64,000 nucleotides of DNA from contig JASWJB010000196.1 in assembly GCA_032433595.1 (NCBI GenBank), positions 18,636-82,635 of the forward strand. Direction: 5' to 3'. Position numbers and translations under genes: made by a program. The stretch comes from Conoideocrella luteorostrata. Lineage: Eukaryota > Ascomycota > Sordariomycetes > Hypocreales > Clavicipitaceae. The notes beneath the pieces were generated by a model. That model was given only the letters and a program-made list of their open reading frames with translations. It was not told the origin of the DNA and made no database searches. Below, piece by piece: positions 32,122-44,677 of this stretch. How positions within the stretch are numbered: position 1 is the first letter of the stretch; the number at the start of each line of letters is the position of its first letter.

Positions 32122-33710
32122 GTTGATAAAGGTAAAATAGAGTAGATGAAGATGTCAAGACGTGTCGCGTTGTCGCGTTGATGACGTTAGAGTCTGATGT
32201 AGAATGAAGTACAGAGCGAGAGGGTGTGTGTAAGAAAACAGAAGCGGGGGGAATCTCTAAGGGCGGTGCGCGAGGGGGATGGCAGCATAAATACGTCTTC
32301 GCAATCAGTCAGCTGGGGGCGCGTGCAAGTGGCCCTTCCAAAACACTAGATCAGTAACAGGGCCATGGACTACGTGGGTGGGAAAATGCGGTCCCCGTCA
32401 GCAAAAATACGTGCAAGCGCGATTTTGCTAGCATTTATTTCTGGGGATCAATCGCGGCGCGGCGCTAGTCCGCTTACGGGGGGTGGTGTGTACGGCTTTT
32501 CAGTTGGAGGTTCTTTGCAAGTATCTGCTGATTGACGATGGGGCTGTGCGTGTACAGAGTACCAGCGCCCACGTTGTGCTGCTGGCTGGGGGCCTAGTGG
32601 GGCCTGTGCTTGTTCTGAGCAAGCCAGGAGGAGCGAGTCTCTGTGTGTCCCAGTTGATCTGGCTGATCTGACGCAGGGCGCCTGGACGCACCAAACGGGA
32701 CTTGGCTGGACCTGGAGCTTCGACCAATCAGGTGCTTTGCTTTAACCGCCAGAGGCAGCGGCACCGAACGCTTCGCGCCTGCAGCCTAAACTCAGTCAGA
32801 GTGTGTGCTTCTCCGTAACGAACGGTGTATCGATTGATGCGCAGCTTCCAATCGCGCACTTGCTTGAGGTCCATCAATCAGAATATCCATGCTAATTAGC
32901 TCTTTCATGCCATCTAAGCACACGCTCCGACTAAAGTTGGGCAAATACAGCAATCACCCCATATCTACGTTCCCAGTCCCAACATCCTCATCACCCTCAT
33001 CTCGCTTTGAAATAAAATAAAACCAAGGAAGGAAATTTAACAATATAAAATTGTTCACGATCGTATCTTGCAAGGAGCACCCACAGCATCTATAGTCCAC
33101 GCCTCCAAAGCAGCAGCATGCCTCCGACAAACGGACCATGGCCCAGACGGCAGCATATTGTAGGAATCGACCATGCTTTACAGCCACCAAATTATGATGA
33201 CAGTCAGTTGCAACGAATATACACGTTTTGTTGCTATGCCATACAGCGTACTAATAATACACGAAAGCATCCCGCGACCCATTCGTCTAGTCATTCGTTC
33301 AATCCTTCCCGCTCCATGTCGCCTGTCCCTATCATGTCCCTATCCAAGCGCGGATGCCAAATTCCCGCAGGTGGTGTAAAGCAAAGTACAAAAGCCCAAA
33401 TCTCAACGCCAATGCCATGCCATGCCATGCCATGCAAACACATCCGTGATGCCCGTTTTCACGCTGCTACGCAGAGTGCACCACCTTCCCAGCAAACCGG
33501 ACCTCTGTCCTCGGAGCTGAGCCAGCAATAGCGCATTTTATTACTCTAGCAAAAAAAAAAAAAAGGGGGTTGCCAGAGCATCAATTGTCGATATCGTCTC
33601 CATTCCCCTCGCTTTGTCAACGACCAGAGCGTCTGTCACTGCAACCATAGCTATTATTATAATGTGTCTGCTAAAGAACGATTGCCGCTTCCGTCAGACC
33701 ACTCATGACT
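32122..33710. other. Intergenic region upstream of histone H4
   Basis: 1.6 kb. It includes the H4 promoter and 5' leader (an A/T-poor, purine-rich segment near 32200-32280), many short unsupported frames, an (ATGCC)n tract at 33412-33435 and the 3' UTR of the APC3 gene. No gene or histone H3 copy was seen. Confidence 0.5.
33412..33435. repeat. (ATGCC)n pentanucleotide repeat
   Basis: Nearly five tandem ATGCC units in intergenic DNA. Confidence 0.85.
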
Positions 33711-36297
33711 TCATGTCATCATCGAGTCGTCCATAGATACATCATCCTCGACACTTTCGATTGCTTCTTTTATTTTTGGTCCAGCCTAGATGACAATGCA
33801 TTAGTATTTCCGAGGTCCAGGATCTGCCACTGCACGTAAAACAGAAGCTGTAGGGGCTCACCTTTGGATCTAAGGCCAGAGCAATAGTGAAATGTCGCAC
33901 TGCCAGCTGCCTTTCATTCGTATTCCTATACAGCGTCCCTAGCAAGAAATGAACAGTAGCCTCGTCAGGTGCTAGATCTTTCAAAATCATCAACTCCTTC
34001 TGTGCCGCCTCAATCTGCCCAACAGTAAGCAGCGCCCGGGCCTTCTTGTACCGAGTCTGTGCCGCTTTGGGCGCCAATTCTGCTGCTTTGGAATAGGCAT
34101 GTAAAGCCTGAACCATTTGCTTCTGCTTCTCCAGCACACCACCCATGCAACAAATCAGCACGGCGTTGTTTGGGTTGATTGTTTGCGCGGCGTAATAGTG
34201 GTCATAAGCCTTGTCGTAAGCGCCCAGTCGCTCCTGAACCCTTCCGATGCCGTAGTAGGCATTGTAGTGCCTCCTGTCGGCTGCAATGGCTTGCCGATAC
34301 GCCGTAAGCGCCTTTTCATACTCTTCATTGGCGACGTGTTCGTGGCCTTGAAGAGTAAACGCATAAGCAAACTTGGGATCGAGTTGGGTGGCTCGTTTGA
34401 AGCAGCGAAGGGCCTGCTCAGGATCTCTTGCCAGAGACCAAGCGTTGCCCAACGCACACCAAGCTTGCGGTGAGTACCATGATGAGTCAACCAGTTCGTG
34501 TGCCAGGAATGACAGGTCGGTTTCCCGTTTCAGGTGCCACAGGATGGTCGAGTACACTTCCATATCCTGCAGACGTGATGGAGCTTGAACGCGCATTCTT
34601 CGGAAGAATTTCTCTGCTTCCGCATATGCCGCTTGCTCGTAGTGGCATCGGCCCATCTGAGAAAGCACCCATGGCGTTCCCTGCTGGGACGATGGAAGGG
34701 AGCCAAACGCCTGCAAAGCCTCTAGACATTGAAATCTCGATAGTGAGTAGTATCCACTGCCAAACTTCTTCATGAGATCCAGCGCCCATTTCAGTGTCTC
34801 CTCGACTCTGGCGATATCGACCTCCGGGGCTTTTGTTGCCGCTGGCTGTGTCATTGGTGCCTCTCTTGTTCTTGATGATTCACCATGATCCACGTCCGCC
34901 TGGTCGTCCACAGGCTTTCTATTGCCGCTCACGACTCTGCCGACGCTGGAGCCGCTGGAACCGGGGCGCATAATGCGTGAAACAGGGGGTCTAGCCTTTT
35001 TTAATTCACGCCCAGCTGATGCTCCTATCGTAGCTGCTCCTGAGTTGGCCTTTGATGACGGTTTAAACATATTCAATCTAGCACTTCTTCGTGTTGTGTA
35101 TTCGTCGGTGTTTGTCGATCTCGGTACTGGGTGTCCTGACAGCGTGCGCTTCCTCTCCGTAGCACCTATGTTACCAGCACGAGTGCCATTCGCCGTGGCA
35201 GAGGCAGTGTTCATCGTCGTCACATCGGCCATGAGTTCCACTACTTGTGCATCTTGGCCAGGTCTCACGGCACTCCTTTTCGTACCCATTCTGTAATTCA
35301 TTCGTGGAGGGGCGTCTAATCCGGCGTCCATACCGTGGGCATTTCTAGGTCGCCGGGTTGGTGCCTGGGGTGGTTCTTGCCCATATGTTGTTGGACGAGA
35401 TAGTAATGCGTCTACCATAGTCGATGACGGTCCGGTGGGGGTTTCCAGTCCATCCACATGAGCAGTAGCTTGACCGTTCGCGGACGCTGCGAGCCTCTGC
35501 CGGGCATTTTGTATCTTGGACATAAAGTCATTTTCCGGTTGCTCATTAAACATGTCCACAACCGGACTGCTCATTTCAGGTAATGAAAGGCCGACATTAA
35601 AAGGGTCTGACACCGAGTCCGCCTGGATATTTCGAGTCGTTGATCTTTTCGCGGGCACCGCATCCAATGGCGCCAAAGAGGAAGTTTCTTTCACCTGTTC
35701 CATTCCGCCGAGGCATGTGCCAGAATCGAAACTCTGCGCCAGCCCGTCATTGGATCTGAATATGTTGGGAACGCGGACATTGATGCCCATGTCGCAAAGG
35801 GCCGTGAAAGCGTTCCACATGAACGGATTTTTCTTCAGGGCGTCCTCGAAGCAGCTTACGGCCTTTTTCTTATCCCCGTAGCCGCGATGGAGGTTTCCTA
35901 ACAAGCAAAGCACGGCCGGACAATCCGGATGTCCTGCTCGAGTGGTTGCTGTGTGTTTCCCCACGCTACACTTTTGTGTCCACAAGCCTTTCGACCTGTC
36001 GAGTGCCGAGATCCCATCCTTGTACCGCTCCAGTGCCAGGCATGCTTGAGCAAAAACCCACGCGCAACCCAAGTTAGCCCCACGGTATCCCAAGGGCTTT
36101 CCAGCATCGTACGCAGAACGATAGTCCCCTAGCCGAAGGTAGCAAAGGGCTTGGAGGTAGGCAGCTTCAGGCGCCTTGGGGTCATGGGCAGCTAATCTCT
36201 CGGCAAAAAACAGCGCGTTATCGTACGAGGCGTTGTCTAGATGGTAGTAGATGACCTGTCGCAGGAGGCCCCCAACGGCCGTCGGGCTCGGTGCCAT
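33711..36297 (-). CDS. CDC27: Anaphase-promoting complex subunit 3 (Cdc27/BimA), TPR protein
   Basis: Exons 36297-33862 and 33785-33711 give 836 residues. APC3 is the scaffold TPR subunit of the APC/C ubiquitin ligase that receives Cdh1/Cdc20 and substrates. The N terminus (GGLLRQVIYYHLDNASYDNALFFAERLAAHDP, then AYLQALCYLRLGDYRSAYD) forms the first TPR units and the dimer interface. A disordered Ser/Thr/Pro/Arg-rich region (about 215-470) follows. The C-terminal superhelix has consecutive TPRs (AWCALGNAWSLARDPEQALRCFKRATQLDP, AYTLQGHEHVANEEYEKALTAYRQAI and more). It ends IKEAIESVEDDVSMDDSMMT, an acidic tail typical of the family. It is divergent with SND2. Confidence 0.93.
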
Positions 36298-37317
36298 CCT
36301 AAGCCAGCCACACTCCCAGGTTGTTGGAGAGATCGAGAGCTCACCGGGCAGTTTTCAAAGGAAATCGAACGTTACCAAGGTAATTGTGCCATGGGAGGAG
36401 TCGGGGTGAGTTGGGGCGAGATAAGGGAAGTTTCGACGTGGAGCAGCGAGCGAAGTTTAATGCAATCGAAGTCTCCAGTCGTCGAGTACCGGATCAAGAT
36501 ATGCGCGGTGATATGCAATACCGTCGGCGAGGAGTTCGCACGTAGATGATGTTTGTGAACCAAACCACAACACAGCTGCACTAAAAAATAAACGTGCCAA
36601 GCAAGGGCAACTCTCGTCGAAGCGGCGCGGTCGGCTGCAGATGGCTAGCGGTAAAGATTTACTGAGCAATTTCTTCGAGTTGGCGATGGATATCTCGCAA
36701 GCGTAAGAGATGAACAGAAAAAAAAAAAATGAAACACAAGCAAGCCGGCTTGTTCTATGAGAGAGAATGGGCTGAGGTTCGTGAACGGTCGAGGCAAGTG
36801 GTTTGAGGGTGGTGAACGGTGGGTCCCCAGCCAACGACTTTAGGCGTCGAATGCGACCTGTTTGTCTGTGTGCAAAAGGACGAGTCCAGCGGCCAGAGAC
36901 GGCTTGTCCTTTGTCAATCAACTCGTGACGACAGTCCGGTGGCCAACTTATTCGTTAAGCAATCACTGGCGCTTATGGGCGATGCTTGGAGGAAATAGTA
37001 GGGGGCGTGGTGGCGATGAGGTCAACACCATCCATCTGCCGCCCGACGTGAAGCTGGACGGGGGACGACGAAGGAGGCGCGCAATTGTTGTGGTCGCAGG
37101 CGCCTGATTGGATGAGAGACCACGGTTCGTTGTGCCCAGCAACAGAGACACATTGTGGATCCCGCACGGAGGCCGTGACCTGCAAGCCGCAAGCTGCACG
37201 CTGCAAGAAGCCTGCTTGCCGCTCACCAACTGCCCAGCCTGTCCGGCCCTGCAGCAAGACCAGCCATCTTTGCAAAGCTCAGCATCCGTCTCGTTATCGA
37301 TTACTCCTGACTCCCAA

Positions 37318-37335
37318 CTCCGTACGGAGTACTCC
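37318..37335. repeat. Palindromic element copy
   Basis: CTCCGTACGGAGTACTCC, containing overlapping inverted copies of the CGGAGTAC unit, about 260 bp before SND2. Confidence 0.8.
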
Positions 37336-37568
37336 ATACTAAATATCATACTACCACACTACCCAACTATATGCAAAAAAGACGTCGCCAACTTCAGCAA
37401 ACCCCCGTCATCGCAACCCATAGCTCATCAATTACCGACATAACTAGTCACCACCAATCCCTATACGCTCATCAATCAACTACTCCGTACATCCGAATAG
37501 ACTCCTGTTTTAGCGCCACTCTTTCCTAAAATAACATCTCCCTGCCCTTGTCTCGTCCCCGACCGCGG

Positions 37569-37594
37569 ACACACACACACACACATACACACAT
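37569..37594. repeat. (CA)n microsatellite in the SND2 leader
   Basis: An almost uninterrupted CA tract ending three bases before the ATG at 37598. Confidence 0.85.
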
Positions 37595-37597
37595 ACA

Positions 37598-38089
37598 ATG
37601 GCGCAAAAGGCAAAAAAGGACCGAGCCAAATCCAACTCAGCAGCTCTCAACAACCTCCATATCGGCTCCCTCATAATCAACATCCTCTTCCTGCTATCCC
37701 ACTTTCTCTTTCGGTCCCGCTCCCTCGTTGTCTACGGACTCTTTGCCACCCCGAGTTTGATCTGCGAGTATGTCCTGGAGATATCGGGCCGTCCCAAATA
37801 TGACGCCGCTACGGGAACGCTCAAGACCTCAGGGGAGGATCTCGCTGCCGCCGGGTTGACGGAGTATATGTTTGACGTCGTTTGGGTCACATGGGCTTCT
37901 GCCATCGCTGTCATTCTCTTTGGCAATTGGGGCTGGCTATTGTGGGCGGTGCTGCCTGCATACGGGTTGTATATGGGATCGGGGTTACTGGGAATGGGAA
38001 GGCAGAAGTTAGCTCAGATGCAGGCTGGGGATGCAGCTGGAGGTGGTGCTGCCCCCCCGGGTAACCGGAGGGCTCGAAGGGCTGCATAA
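37598..38089 (+). CDS. SND2: SRP-independent targeting protein Snd2/Env10 (TMEM208 family)
   Basis: A single exon of 163 residues. Family members are small ER membrane proteins that help target secretory and tail-anchored proteins without SRP. The sequence has the TMEM208 layout: a basic N terminus (MAQKAKKDRAKSN), two close hydrophobic segments (about 21-38 and 44-58: IGSLIINILFLLSHFLF, LVVYGLFATPSLICEYVLE), a polar loop, and two more membrane segments (about 92-110 and 112-125, including WVTWASAIAVILFGNWGWLLWAVLPAYGLY). It ends in an Ala/Gly-rich basic tail (GNRRARRAA). Confidence 0.85.
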   Translation: MAQKAKKDRAKSNSAALNNLHIGSLIINILFLLSHFLFRSRSLVVYGLFATPSLICEYVLEISGRPKYDAATGTLKTSGEDLAAAGLTEYMFDVVWVTWASAIAVILFGNWGWLLWAVLPAYGLYMGSGLLGMGRQKLAQMQAGDAAGGGAAPPGNRRARRAA

Positions 38090-38277
38090 AAGGGCATGGG
38101 ACTTGAAGGCATTAATTGGACAACGAATGCAACGTCTATTCTATTACGCTATGCTATCTAACAATACACCACGCCTCAAACATTTGACTCTTGGGTCTTT
38201 CACATGCCTGATATTTGTGATAGATGTCCCCACGCATGAAGGCAACCCGAGTATTTCTTCCGTCACAACCCTCTCTC

Positions 38278-39016
38278 TCACTCTCTCTTGGGTCTCTCTC
38301 CTGTCCATCTTTCCAGCATATCATCATCCACATCCCTCACGAGAACATGAATATGCTCCAATGCCCGCACGCTCTGCAACGCCACCCAATTCTTAAACCA
38401 AGTCACCTTTTCCTCGCCTCCCTCGCCGAGCGTATGAACAAAATATCTCCGCACAAAATCTCTTACCAGCCTTCTACTCTCCGGCGTCATATCTCCTTGA
38501 TCGCTATCAGTGGGGATGACCGTGCGAGTCCAGACCACGATGTGAGTAATATTTGGCTCCAGCCCATACGGCCAGTCATTCAGCAGCACTCTGTAGTCCG
38601 AAGGTTTCTCAAACGGGACATCCGAGTCTGGGGTAAATGGTGGCTGACCCCAAGATTTGGGGAGTCGGTTGGCGAGGAGGTATTGTATCATACTTCCATA
38701 CTGGGCTTTTGTTTCGGCCGTCCATGCCATGTAGCGTTTGAGATCCGAGGGAGCTCGTTTGAGGACAGAGAGATTATTGGTTTCTGCCATGTTCACTTAG
38801 AGAATGCAGTCCATCCACGATAAGGGGCCGAGCAAGGGGAATAACGTATGAGAGGATTTGTCTCCTAAAGGAGTCCTGGAACTTACCAATCACTTGTTTC
38901 AAATCATCCCAATCATGCCTTTTGAATTCTTTGTCCGTCTGCGATAGCACCCACCTGTCCACATCTGTGAGAGGAAATGGCGCTTCTGCGTTTGGTGTGT
39001 TCCCGTTGTCACCCAT
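38278..39016 (-). CDS. DUF3605 protein, N-acetylglucosamine-induced protein 1-like
   Basis: Exons 39016-38887 and 38795-38278 give 215 residues, phase-exact across a 91-nt intron with donor GTAAGT. The protein begins MGDNGNTPNAEAPFPLTDVDRWVLSQ and contains HDWDDLKQVIG, RAPSDLKRYMAWTAETKAQYGSM, YLLANRLPKSWG, LNDWPYGLEPNITHIVVWTRT and FVRRYFVHTL. These are the conserved blocks of the fungal DUF3605 family, named after the GlcNAc-induced protein of Candida. The biochemical role is not known. The His-Ile-Val-Val-Trp-x-Arg/Lys core suggests a compact alpha/beta fold. It is convergent with SND2, only 188 bp apart. Confidence 0.85.
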
Positions 39017-39699
39017 TGTAGTCAGCTGGTGCACTTGCTGTAAGCGGGAAGACAGTTTTCTAATGTGAAAGTGAATAAAATGGGCTTAATTGATGCAAGA
39101 TAATATCAAGATAGGGTTGACAATTGGTCCCCGCTCTGCCCCTCATATTCCCTGGCTCCGAGCGGACGAGTCACAGCCCAGTCAGCCAGTAAGCATTGAA
39201 TTTCGCGCGACAAATCGCGTATGACCTAATGCAGAACCAATGAATTTCAACTCAGGAAAGCCCTCTCTGATGAATTCGCAATGTGGATCCACAAAGTAGG
39301 ATCTGGCAACGCATAAGAATGCATTCTAGTTTTCTTATCAATATCTTATTGGAGAACAAACGGCGCTTGACCGGGCAAGGACGTCGAAATTGGAGATCGG
39401 TGAGCCGTTCCTTCCCCAATAAGCGCGTCATTGCCCCTGTCCCTCAGCCGTCCCTGTGGGCTTGTCCAATGGACGGCCCAATTAGGACGGGACCTCCTCC
39501 CATAAACATGTGACTGATAACACCATGTATCTGGACGGACCTTTCTTCAATCTAAGTCCCCAATCGCCAAGTTCCATCGACGTTCCCTTATTTCTTCTTT
39601 GTCACAAATGTCTGCAGCTTTTGATCTCTTCACTGCAGCAATAAGCCAGCCACCTCTCAAAATGGTAGTAGGGCCCCGTGTCGACGAAAAGCTAGTACA
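39017..39699. promoter_or_regulatory. Divergent region between the DUF3605 gene and the esterase gene
   Basis: 683 bp, presumably holding both promoters. No element could be assigned and no gene is supported. Confidence 0.45.
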
Positions 39700-41199
39700 A
39701 TGATCCTCGGTCCCGTATCTATCCTCGACTGCTTGGTCGCCGTGGTCATAATTGCCCCTCAACTATTCTGGACTGCAGGTTTACGCCCTACTTTGGACCT
39801 CGTTTATGTATCAATTCCATTGATCCGTAAGTGGCGTCCTTGTTAACACTCAATAAAGTCCCGCCGCCCCTTGTCATCGGCTGCAGCAATAGCTAACTTC
39901 GTATACATTTAACATTGAAGTCTTCATACTTCCATATCATTTTGTTGCCCGCTATGTAAAGTCGCAGAATACACAGCCTTGGTTTATCCGAGAATCCAGC
40001 CTTTTCGAGGATATGGCTATACGAATTATGCGCCATGGATTCATCAGTTTTCCAACCATGGCTCTTAAAGTCTTTTTGTCAAAGCAGTTTGCCTATCCAT
40101 TCTTGAAATGGAGGATGTTTAGGAGTGGCCACTTTACTTTTCCTGCTCACTTACAGGAGAAGGTAATCCAAGAGGTACATCACGTCCTTGCCCCCGAGCC
40201 ATACTAGAGATGTTAAACATTAAGCATAGCTTACACACGTCGTCTTTAGGGCAATATTGCTACCACTGGTCTTTGGATCAAGCACGATTCAGAACGGGAA
40301 CCAGATGTGGTTGTATACTACGTGCATGGTAAGCTGGGCCCATGCTTAACTTTGTTTTTACACTTGGCAGCCATCTCCAGGCCCAGAACGCGTAACGAAC
40401 TGCAGAGCTAACAAGTTTGACAGGGGGTGGATTCGCTTTAGGGTCATGCTACTTTTACCTTGAGTTTCTCTTGGCTATGCACCATTTACTGCTCAAGGCT
40501 GGATTCGACAATCCAGCTATCTTTGCACTGGAATACACCTTAGTTCCCGAGAAGACGCACCCTGCTCAGATCAACCAGGTTTTTCTTGGATATAGGCACG
40601 TCTTGGAAGAAGTCAACGACGCGTCGAAAGTGTGTGTGGCGGGAGACTCAGCAGGCGGTACTTTAACGCTCAGTCTTCTTCTCGAATTAGGCAACAGAAC
40701 CAGTGGTTACGAGCTCAATGGCAGCACAATACTTGCAGTTCCCGGCTTGGCAGTGCTCATATCTCCGTGGATCACACTGATTTCCAATATTCACTACCCG
40801 TCAACGGTGGATTACTTGGAACGAGACAGGTTGTGGGCATATGGAAAAGCATATGCAGGGCCCATGGTTCATGAAGCTGCAGCCTCGCCGGGGCTTTGCG
40901 AAGACGGGGACCTGTGGAAGGCGGTAAGCCCACAACGAGGGTATTTTGTCGTGTACGGAGAGGAAGAAACGCTGGCACCGGATGCGGAGGCATTTATCCG
41001 CCACCAGCGACGCAACAAAGTTGAAATCGATGGCATGCAGTTTAGAGGCGGCATACATGCATGGCCAGTGGCATCGCTGCTGCTATCGGGCCCGAGAGAC
41101 CGGCGTTTACAGGGCCTCGAATCTATTGTGGGACAAATTAGAAAGAAACTTGGTAACAATGTTGTCAAAACTAATGAGAAGACAATTTCGTCAACATAG
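39700..41199 (+). CDS. Alpha/beta hydrolase, hormone-sensitive-lipase-type esterase
   Basis: Exons 39700-39826, 39921-40162, 40250-40328 and 40424-41199 give 407 residues. The oxyanion motif YYVHGGGFALGS spans the junction of exons 3 and 4. The nucleophile elbow is GDSAGGTL (Ser in GDSAG), the acid is probably the Asp of EETLAPDAEAF, and the catalytic His lies in GGIHAWPVA. This is the complete triad of the HSL/GDXG family. The N-terminal about 45 residues (MILGPVSILDCLVAVVIIAPQLFW) form a membrane anchor, so the enzyme is probably ER- or membrane-bound. The N-terminal cap region (residues about 45-120) carries basic and aromatic residues. The substrate is unknown; ester hydrolysis of lipids or secondary metabolites is the family's usual activity. 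Confidence 0.85.
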
Positions 41200-43798
41200 A
41201 AGCGTCAGATTAGATCAAGTAAAAAATTAATATTCATGGACAGGCATGGATGGTCATGAATCAGAAACCCTAGTCACAGTCGAGTCGACGTGCTCGGCTT
41301 CGTCCTCGACCTGCCGTCTCTTGGATTTAAAGCTCATGATTTTTTATCATCACAGGACGTGTTGGATTATGACCTGAGCCAACAAAATGGCACTGCCTCA
41401 TGGAAAGAAGCACCGTTGGTGGGAAATCTCTTACCTCGTAAGACAAACACTCCATGCGACAAGTAACAACTGGCGAGTAATGCCACATCTGAAATGATAA
41501 TGAGCATAGCAGGCCGTCAAGGTTGGCGAGGAATAGCTCGAGGGGTTCTTCTCCACCTAAGGTAGTGCCCAATCAGCCACAACGCCCACCCAGTTAGATA
41601 ACAAACACAAGAAGAAAAAAATTAAGGCGTTGGTTGTGCTGATGAGCACAGTTACTGCGTGCGACTTCAGCATACTGCACGCCCCACTGTGCGACAACAG
41701 CGGATTAACGGGGAGCTGCTGCCCATCATAATATAGTGCCGCAGAATGTGCACCCAGAAATGGTGTCAGCCGATGTGATGCTATTTTCTGCGTCCGGCGA
41801 CAGCGACAGGGGATCTGAAAGCCAGGGGATGGCATCCATCCAACGTGATATAGCTTCTCGCGGCTCAGGCTGACGCAGGTCTGCTCCCTCAGAAATAGGT
41901 TAGCTTCTAGCGCAATAGAATATGCTGCGCGGTGACTGGTGTTGTGCATATTTTCTCTCGGTCTCTTAGCCCCTCGCATTTGCCTATACATGCGCATCTC
42001 GGACTTTGAATCCCGTCAGCTCATTGATTTGTTCGTTCATGAAACACGGTAAAGGCGACCGGCACGACAAACACGCCCAAGGTGCTCAAAACTCCAACCT
42101 ATCGGCCACGGCCGCATCCTGGCCATGTGTTCAAAAAGTGTGAAAAGGTGGACTGGTGTGAACAAGCCCCATGGGAAGAAAGACGAAGAGCAAGTGAGGA
42201 TGCACGACGTCCTTACCGCATTCGGTGGCGTGCAACCCCTCCACCGCCTGCCACTGGACACAGGCAGCCGAGTCAACCAGGTGAGGAGTGGCGGGCAAGC
42301 GTGCCAGATGTGGACAGGCGTGGCAGGAGCAACTGGTTGGGCAAAGCTGGATGGATGGGTGCTGAGTGGGTGGTGAATGGAAGAATGGGCGGAAGGAGCG
42401 ATTAACTCCAAAGCTCTCACGCTAGTGTCGTCCCTTCGAGCAGGAAGCTTTGATACACGTACCGCACACCCCCCACGATTGCCATATAAACGGCCGACTC
42501 TCCCTCGGCGGTCGCATGCGAGATCTGGCCGATGAGGACGGATTCTAGCCCAGCCGGTCAACCAGCACAGCGCCACACGGTTACTCTCACCTTGCAGTCA
42601 TCGCCTGCAGGCGCCTCTCTTATAGCTCTACTGCCAGCTTTATCTGTGCCCGTCTCTACCTTCATCCACATCTATCCCCAGCGCGCCGAGTCAGATAACA
42701 TCTAACGGCTGAAGTGACGTGAGGCATCCATCGTTGTGCATCTCACCAGACACACCAGGCATACCATACATACCAGACGCATAACACACTCACACGCCCC
42801 TCAAGTGCCAGATATCCGGACTTGCGCCCTGTTCTTGGTGTTGGAGCAAAGTGCGTCGACCAGACACACGCGAACCACTCCCGCCACAAAGACCCCTGGC
42901 CTTCATACCGTTTCCTGATAACCGTTCTTCCCATCCCCTTGTCCCTTCTGGGATATCATTTTGTTTATATTTAGCCTCCCCGCAATAGAACTGCACGCAC
43001 CACGCAGCTGCAATTCGCTTCGGGCCGCCTTTTTCTCTATTACTTCCCGGAGCGGCAGTTGGTGCTGCGTGTCTCTGAATTGCATGGAGCATTGCAGTGT
43101 CCAATGTTAGGAGTCGCGCGTATCGGGATTTGATGTCCTTTCGGCCTTGACTATTTTTCTTTTTGGGTTTCTCTCCGTCTAGGCTTTTCTCTCTATTGGC
43201 TCTGCTTTACAACGCGACAACGCACGGCAAACCCACGCCTCTCGTCAATCTCTCCGCTTTTCTGAGCAGCTTGCTCCTTACTGTAACCCTACTCATATCA
43301 GACCTGGCTTTAATTCTTCGTTAACTGTACTCCGTACGACAAGGTATAACTAGCAGTTGACAGGGTCTTTTGTCGGGTGGCCATTCTCATTGGATGTTTG
43401 GCATAATACGGAGCACACATATACTACATTTTATAGTATTGTACTCCTTGTTGGACCTCTTACCACTTTGAACTCGTGCGAGTTCCTGCATCAACTATCA
43501 AAATCGCGGACCAATCCTGAGCTGCTGTGATAGGGAAGATTTGCGCATCGTACCTACAAGCTTCATTTCATCATTGCGTCACGTCCCCATCTCTTGAAAG
43601 AGAAAGTCAGGGATCATTGGATAGGACCCAGCGAGAACCCAGGCAGCTGTCCGGCGAACTAGCCCCAATTACAATTTCACTCGCTTCCACTTATTATCGC
43701 ACAAAGCAGACAAGGACTACGGAGTAATTTGCTTCACAACACGGAGTACGGTGTACAGTATCGGTGAAAAGCGGGCAGCCCCCACACTTGCATCCATA
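41200..43798. other. Intergenic region, 2.6 kb
   Basis: Between the esterase and the NC2-alpha gene. Several frames of 80-180 codons exist on both strands, but they are Pro/Arg/Trp-biased, lack domains and have no splice support. Elements GTACTCCGTAC (43327-43337), TACGGAGTA (43718-43726) and ACGGAGTACG (43741-43750) lie within 500 bp of the next start codon. The C/T-rich sequence from 43170 to 43280 looks like a promoter or leader. Confidence 0.5.
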
Positions 43799-44677
43799 AT
43801 GTCGAAAGACGACGAGTCCACCTCGAGTTACGCGCCAAAGTCGCCAGACCTGTCGTCGTTTTACTCGAGCGGCCCCACCCAGCCTGCATCACAACTCCAT
43901 GCTCCAAGGCAAGGTTCAGGCCAATATAAACTGCTCCCTCCCGCCTACACTCACGGCTCATCCTACGCTCCACCACCCATGCCATCATCTGCTTACTCTC
44001 AACAACAGCATATCAAGTCCGAGTTTCCAACCTATTCTCCACCGTCACAACTATCGCAGCAGCCGCATCCGCATCCACGCTCGCCTCAAAATCTGGACCA
44101 TAAAAACCCGGCGCCACAGAACCTCTACGGCTTACAACCAGCTTCCCTGCGTCAATCGTATTCAGATCAGATCTATGCCGACCCTGTGCAGCAACAATCT
44201 CCCATAAAGTTTCAGCAAACCTATCCTCCCGAATCTTCAAAAAGCACCGCACAACCAGACTCAGAAATGCCTCCACGAAGAGCTCCGCCGCCGGTGGCTC
44301 CGGCTATCGAGCCCTCTCCAGTTAGGACCAAGTTTCCAACGGCAAGGATAAAAAGAATCATGCAGGCCGACGAGGAAGTGGGCAAGGTTGCCCAGCAGAC
44401 CCCCATTGCTGTGGGCAAGGCTCTCGAGCTTTTCATGATCCAGTTGGTGAGCAAAAGCGCCGAGGTTGCCAAAGAAAAGGGATCCAAGAGGGTCACAGCT
44501 CAGATGCTGAAGGAAGTGGTGGAAACAGACGACCAGTGGGACTTTTTGCGAGAGATTGTCAGTCGGGTTGAGAACGAAAAGGAAGGAAGCAAGTCCAAAG
44601 CCAAGGTCGAAAGCGACAGTGATGAGGACTCGGAGCCCAAGAGGAAATCCACTCGGGGCCGCAAAAGGAAAATGTAA
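43799..44677 (+). CDS. NC2-alpha/DRAP1 transcription corepressor (Bur6-like), histone fold
   Basis: A single exon of 292 residues. The histone fold lies at about 175-262 (VRTKFPTARIKRIMQADEEVGKVAQQTPIAVGKALELFMIQLV, then RVTAQMLKEVVETDDQWDFLREIV). It is the H2A-like subunit of negative cofactor 2, which with NC2-beta clamps TBP on DNA and regulates TATA-dependent transcription. The N-terminal 170 residues are disordered, rich in Pro, Gln, Ser and Tyr, and longer than in yeast or human orthologs. The C-terminal tail is acidic, then basic (SDSDEDSEPKRKSTRGRKRKM), probably with a nuclear localisation signal. DPB3/CHRAC-type histone folds are related, but the TARIKRIMQ-DEEVGK pattern fits NC2-alpha best. 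Confidence 0.87.
   Translation: MSKDDESTSSYAPKSPDLSSFYSSGPTQPASQLHAPRQGSGQYKLLPPAYTHGSSYAPPPMPSSAYSQQQHIKSEFPTYSPPSQLSQQPHPHPRSPQNLDHKNPAPQNLYGLQPASLRQSYSDQIYADPVQQQSPIKFQQTYPPESSKSTAQPDSEMPPRRAPPPVAPAIEPSPVRTKFPTARIKRIMQADEEVGKVAQQTPIAVGKALELFMIQLVSKSAEVAKEKGSKRVTAQMLKEVVETDDQWDFLREIVSRVENEKEGSKSKAKVESDSDEDSEPKRKSTRGRKRKM

Larger units (their letters stand above)
36298..37597. promoter_or_regulatory. Divergent region between CDC27 and SND2
   Basis: 1.3 kb with no supported gene. It contains an A-run near 36720-36730, a TACGGAGTAC-type element at 37318-37335, another at 37481-37490 and a (CA)n tract (37569-37594) ending just before the SND2 ATG. Confidence 0.5.

Noticed and set aside
42037..42576. 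179-codon open frame on the minus strand in the gap before NC2-alpha
   Set aside because: The product is biased to Pro, Arg, His and Trp with no recognisable motif; the opposite strand is equally open, typical of chance frames in GC-rich DNA.
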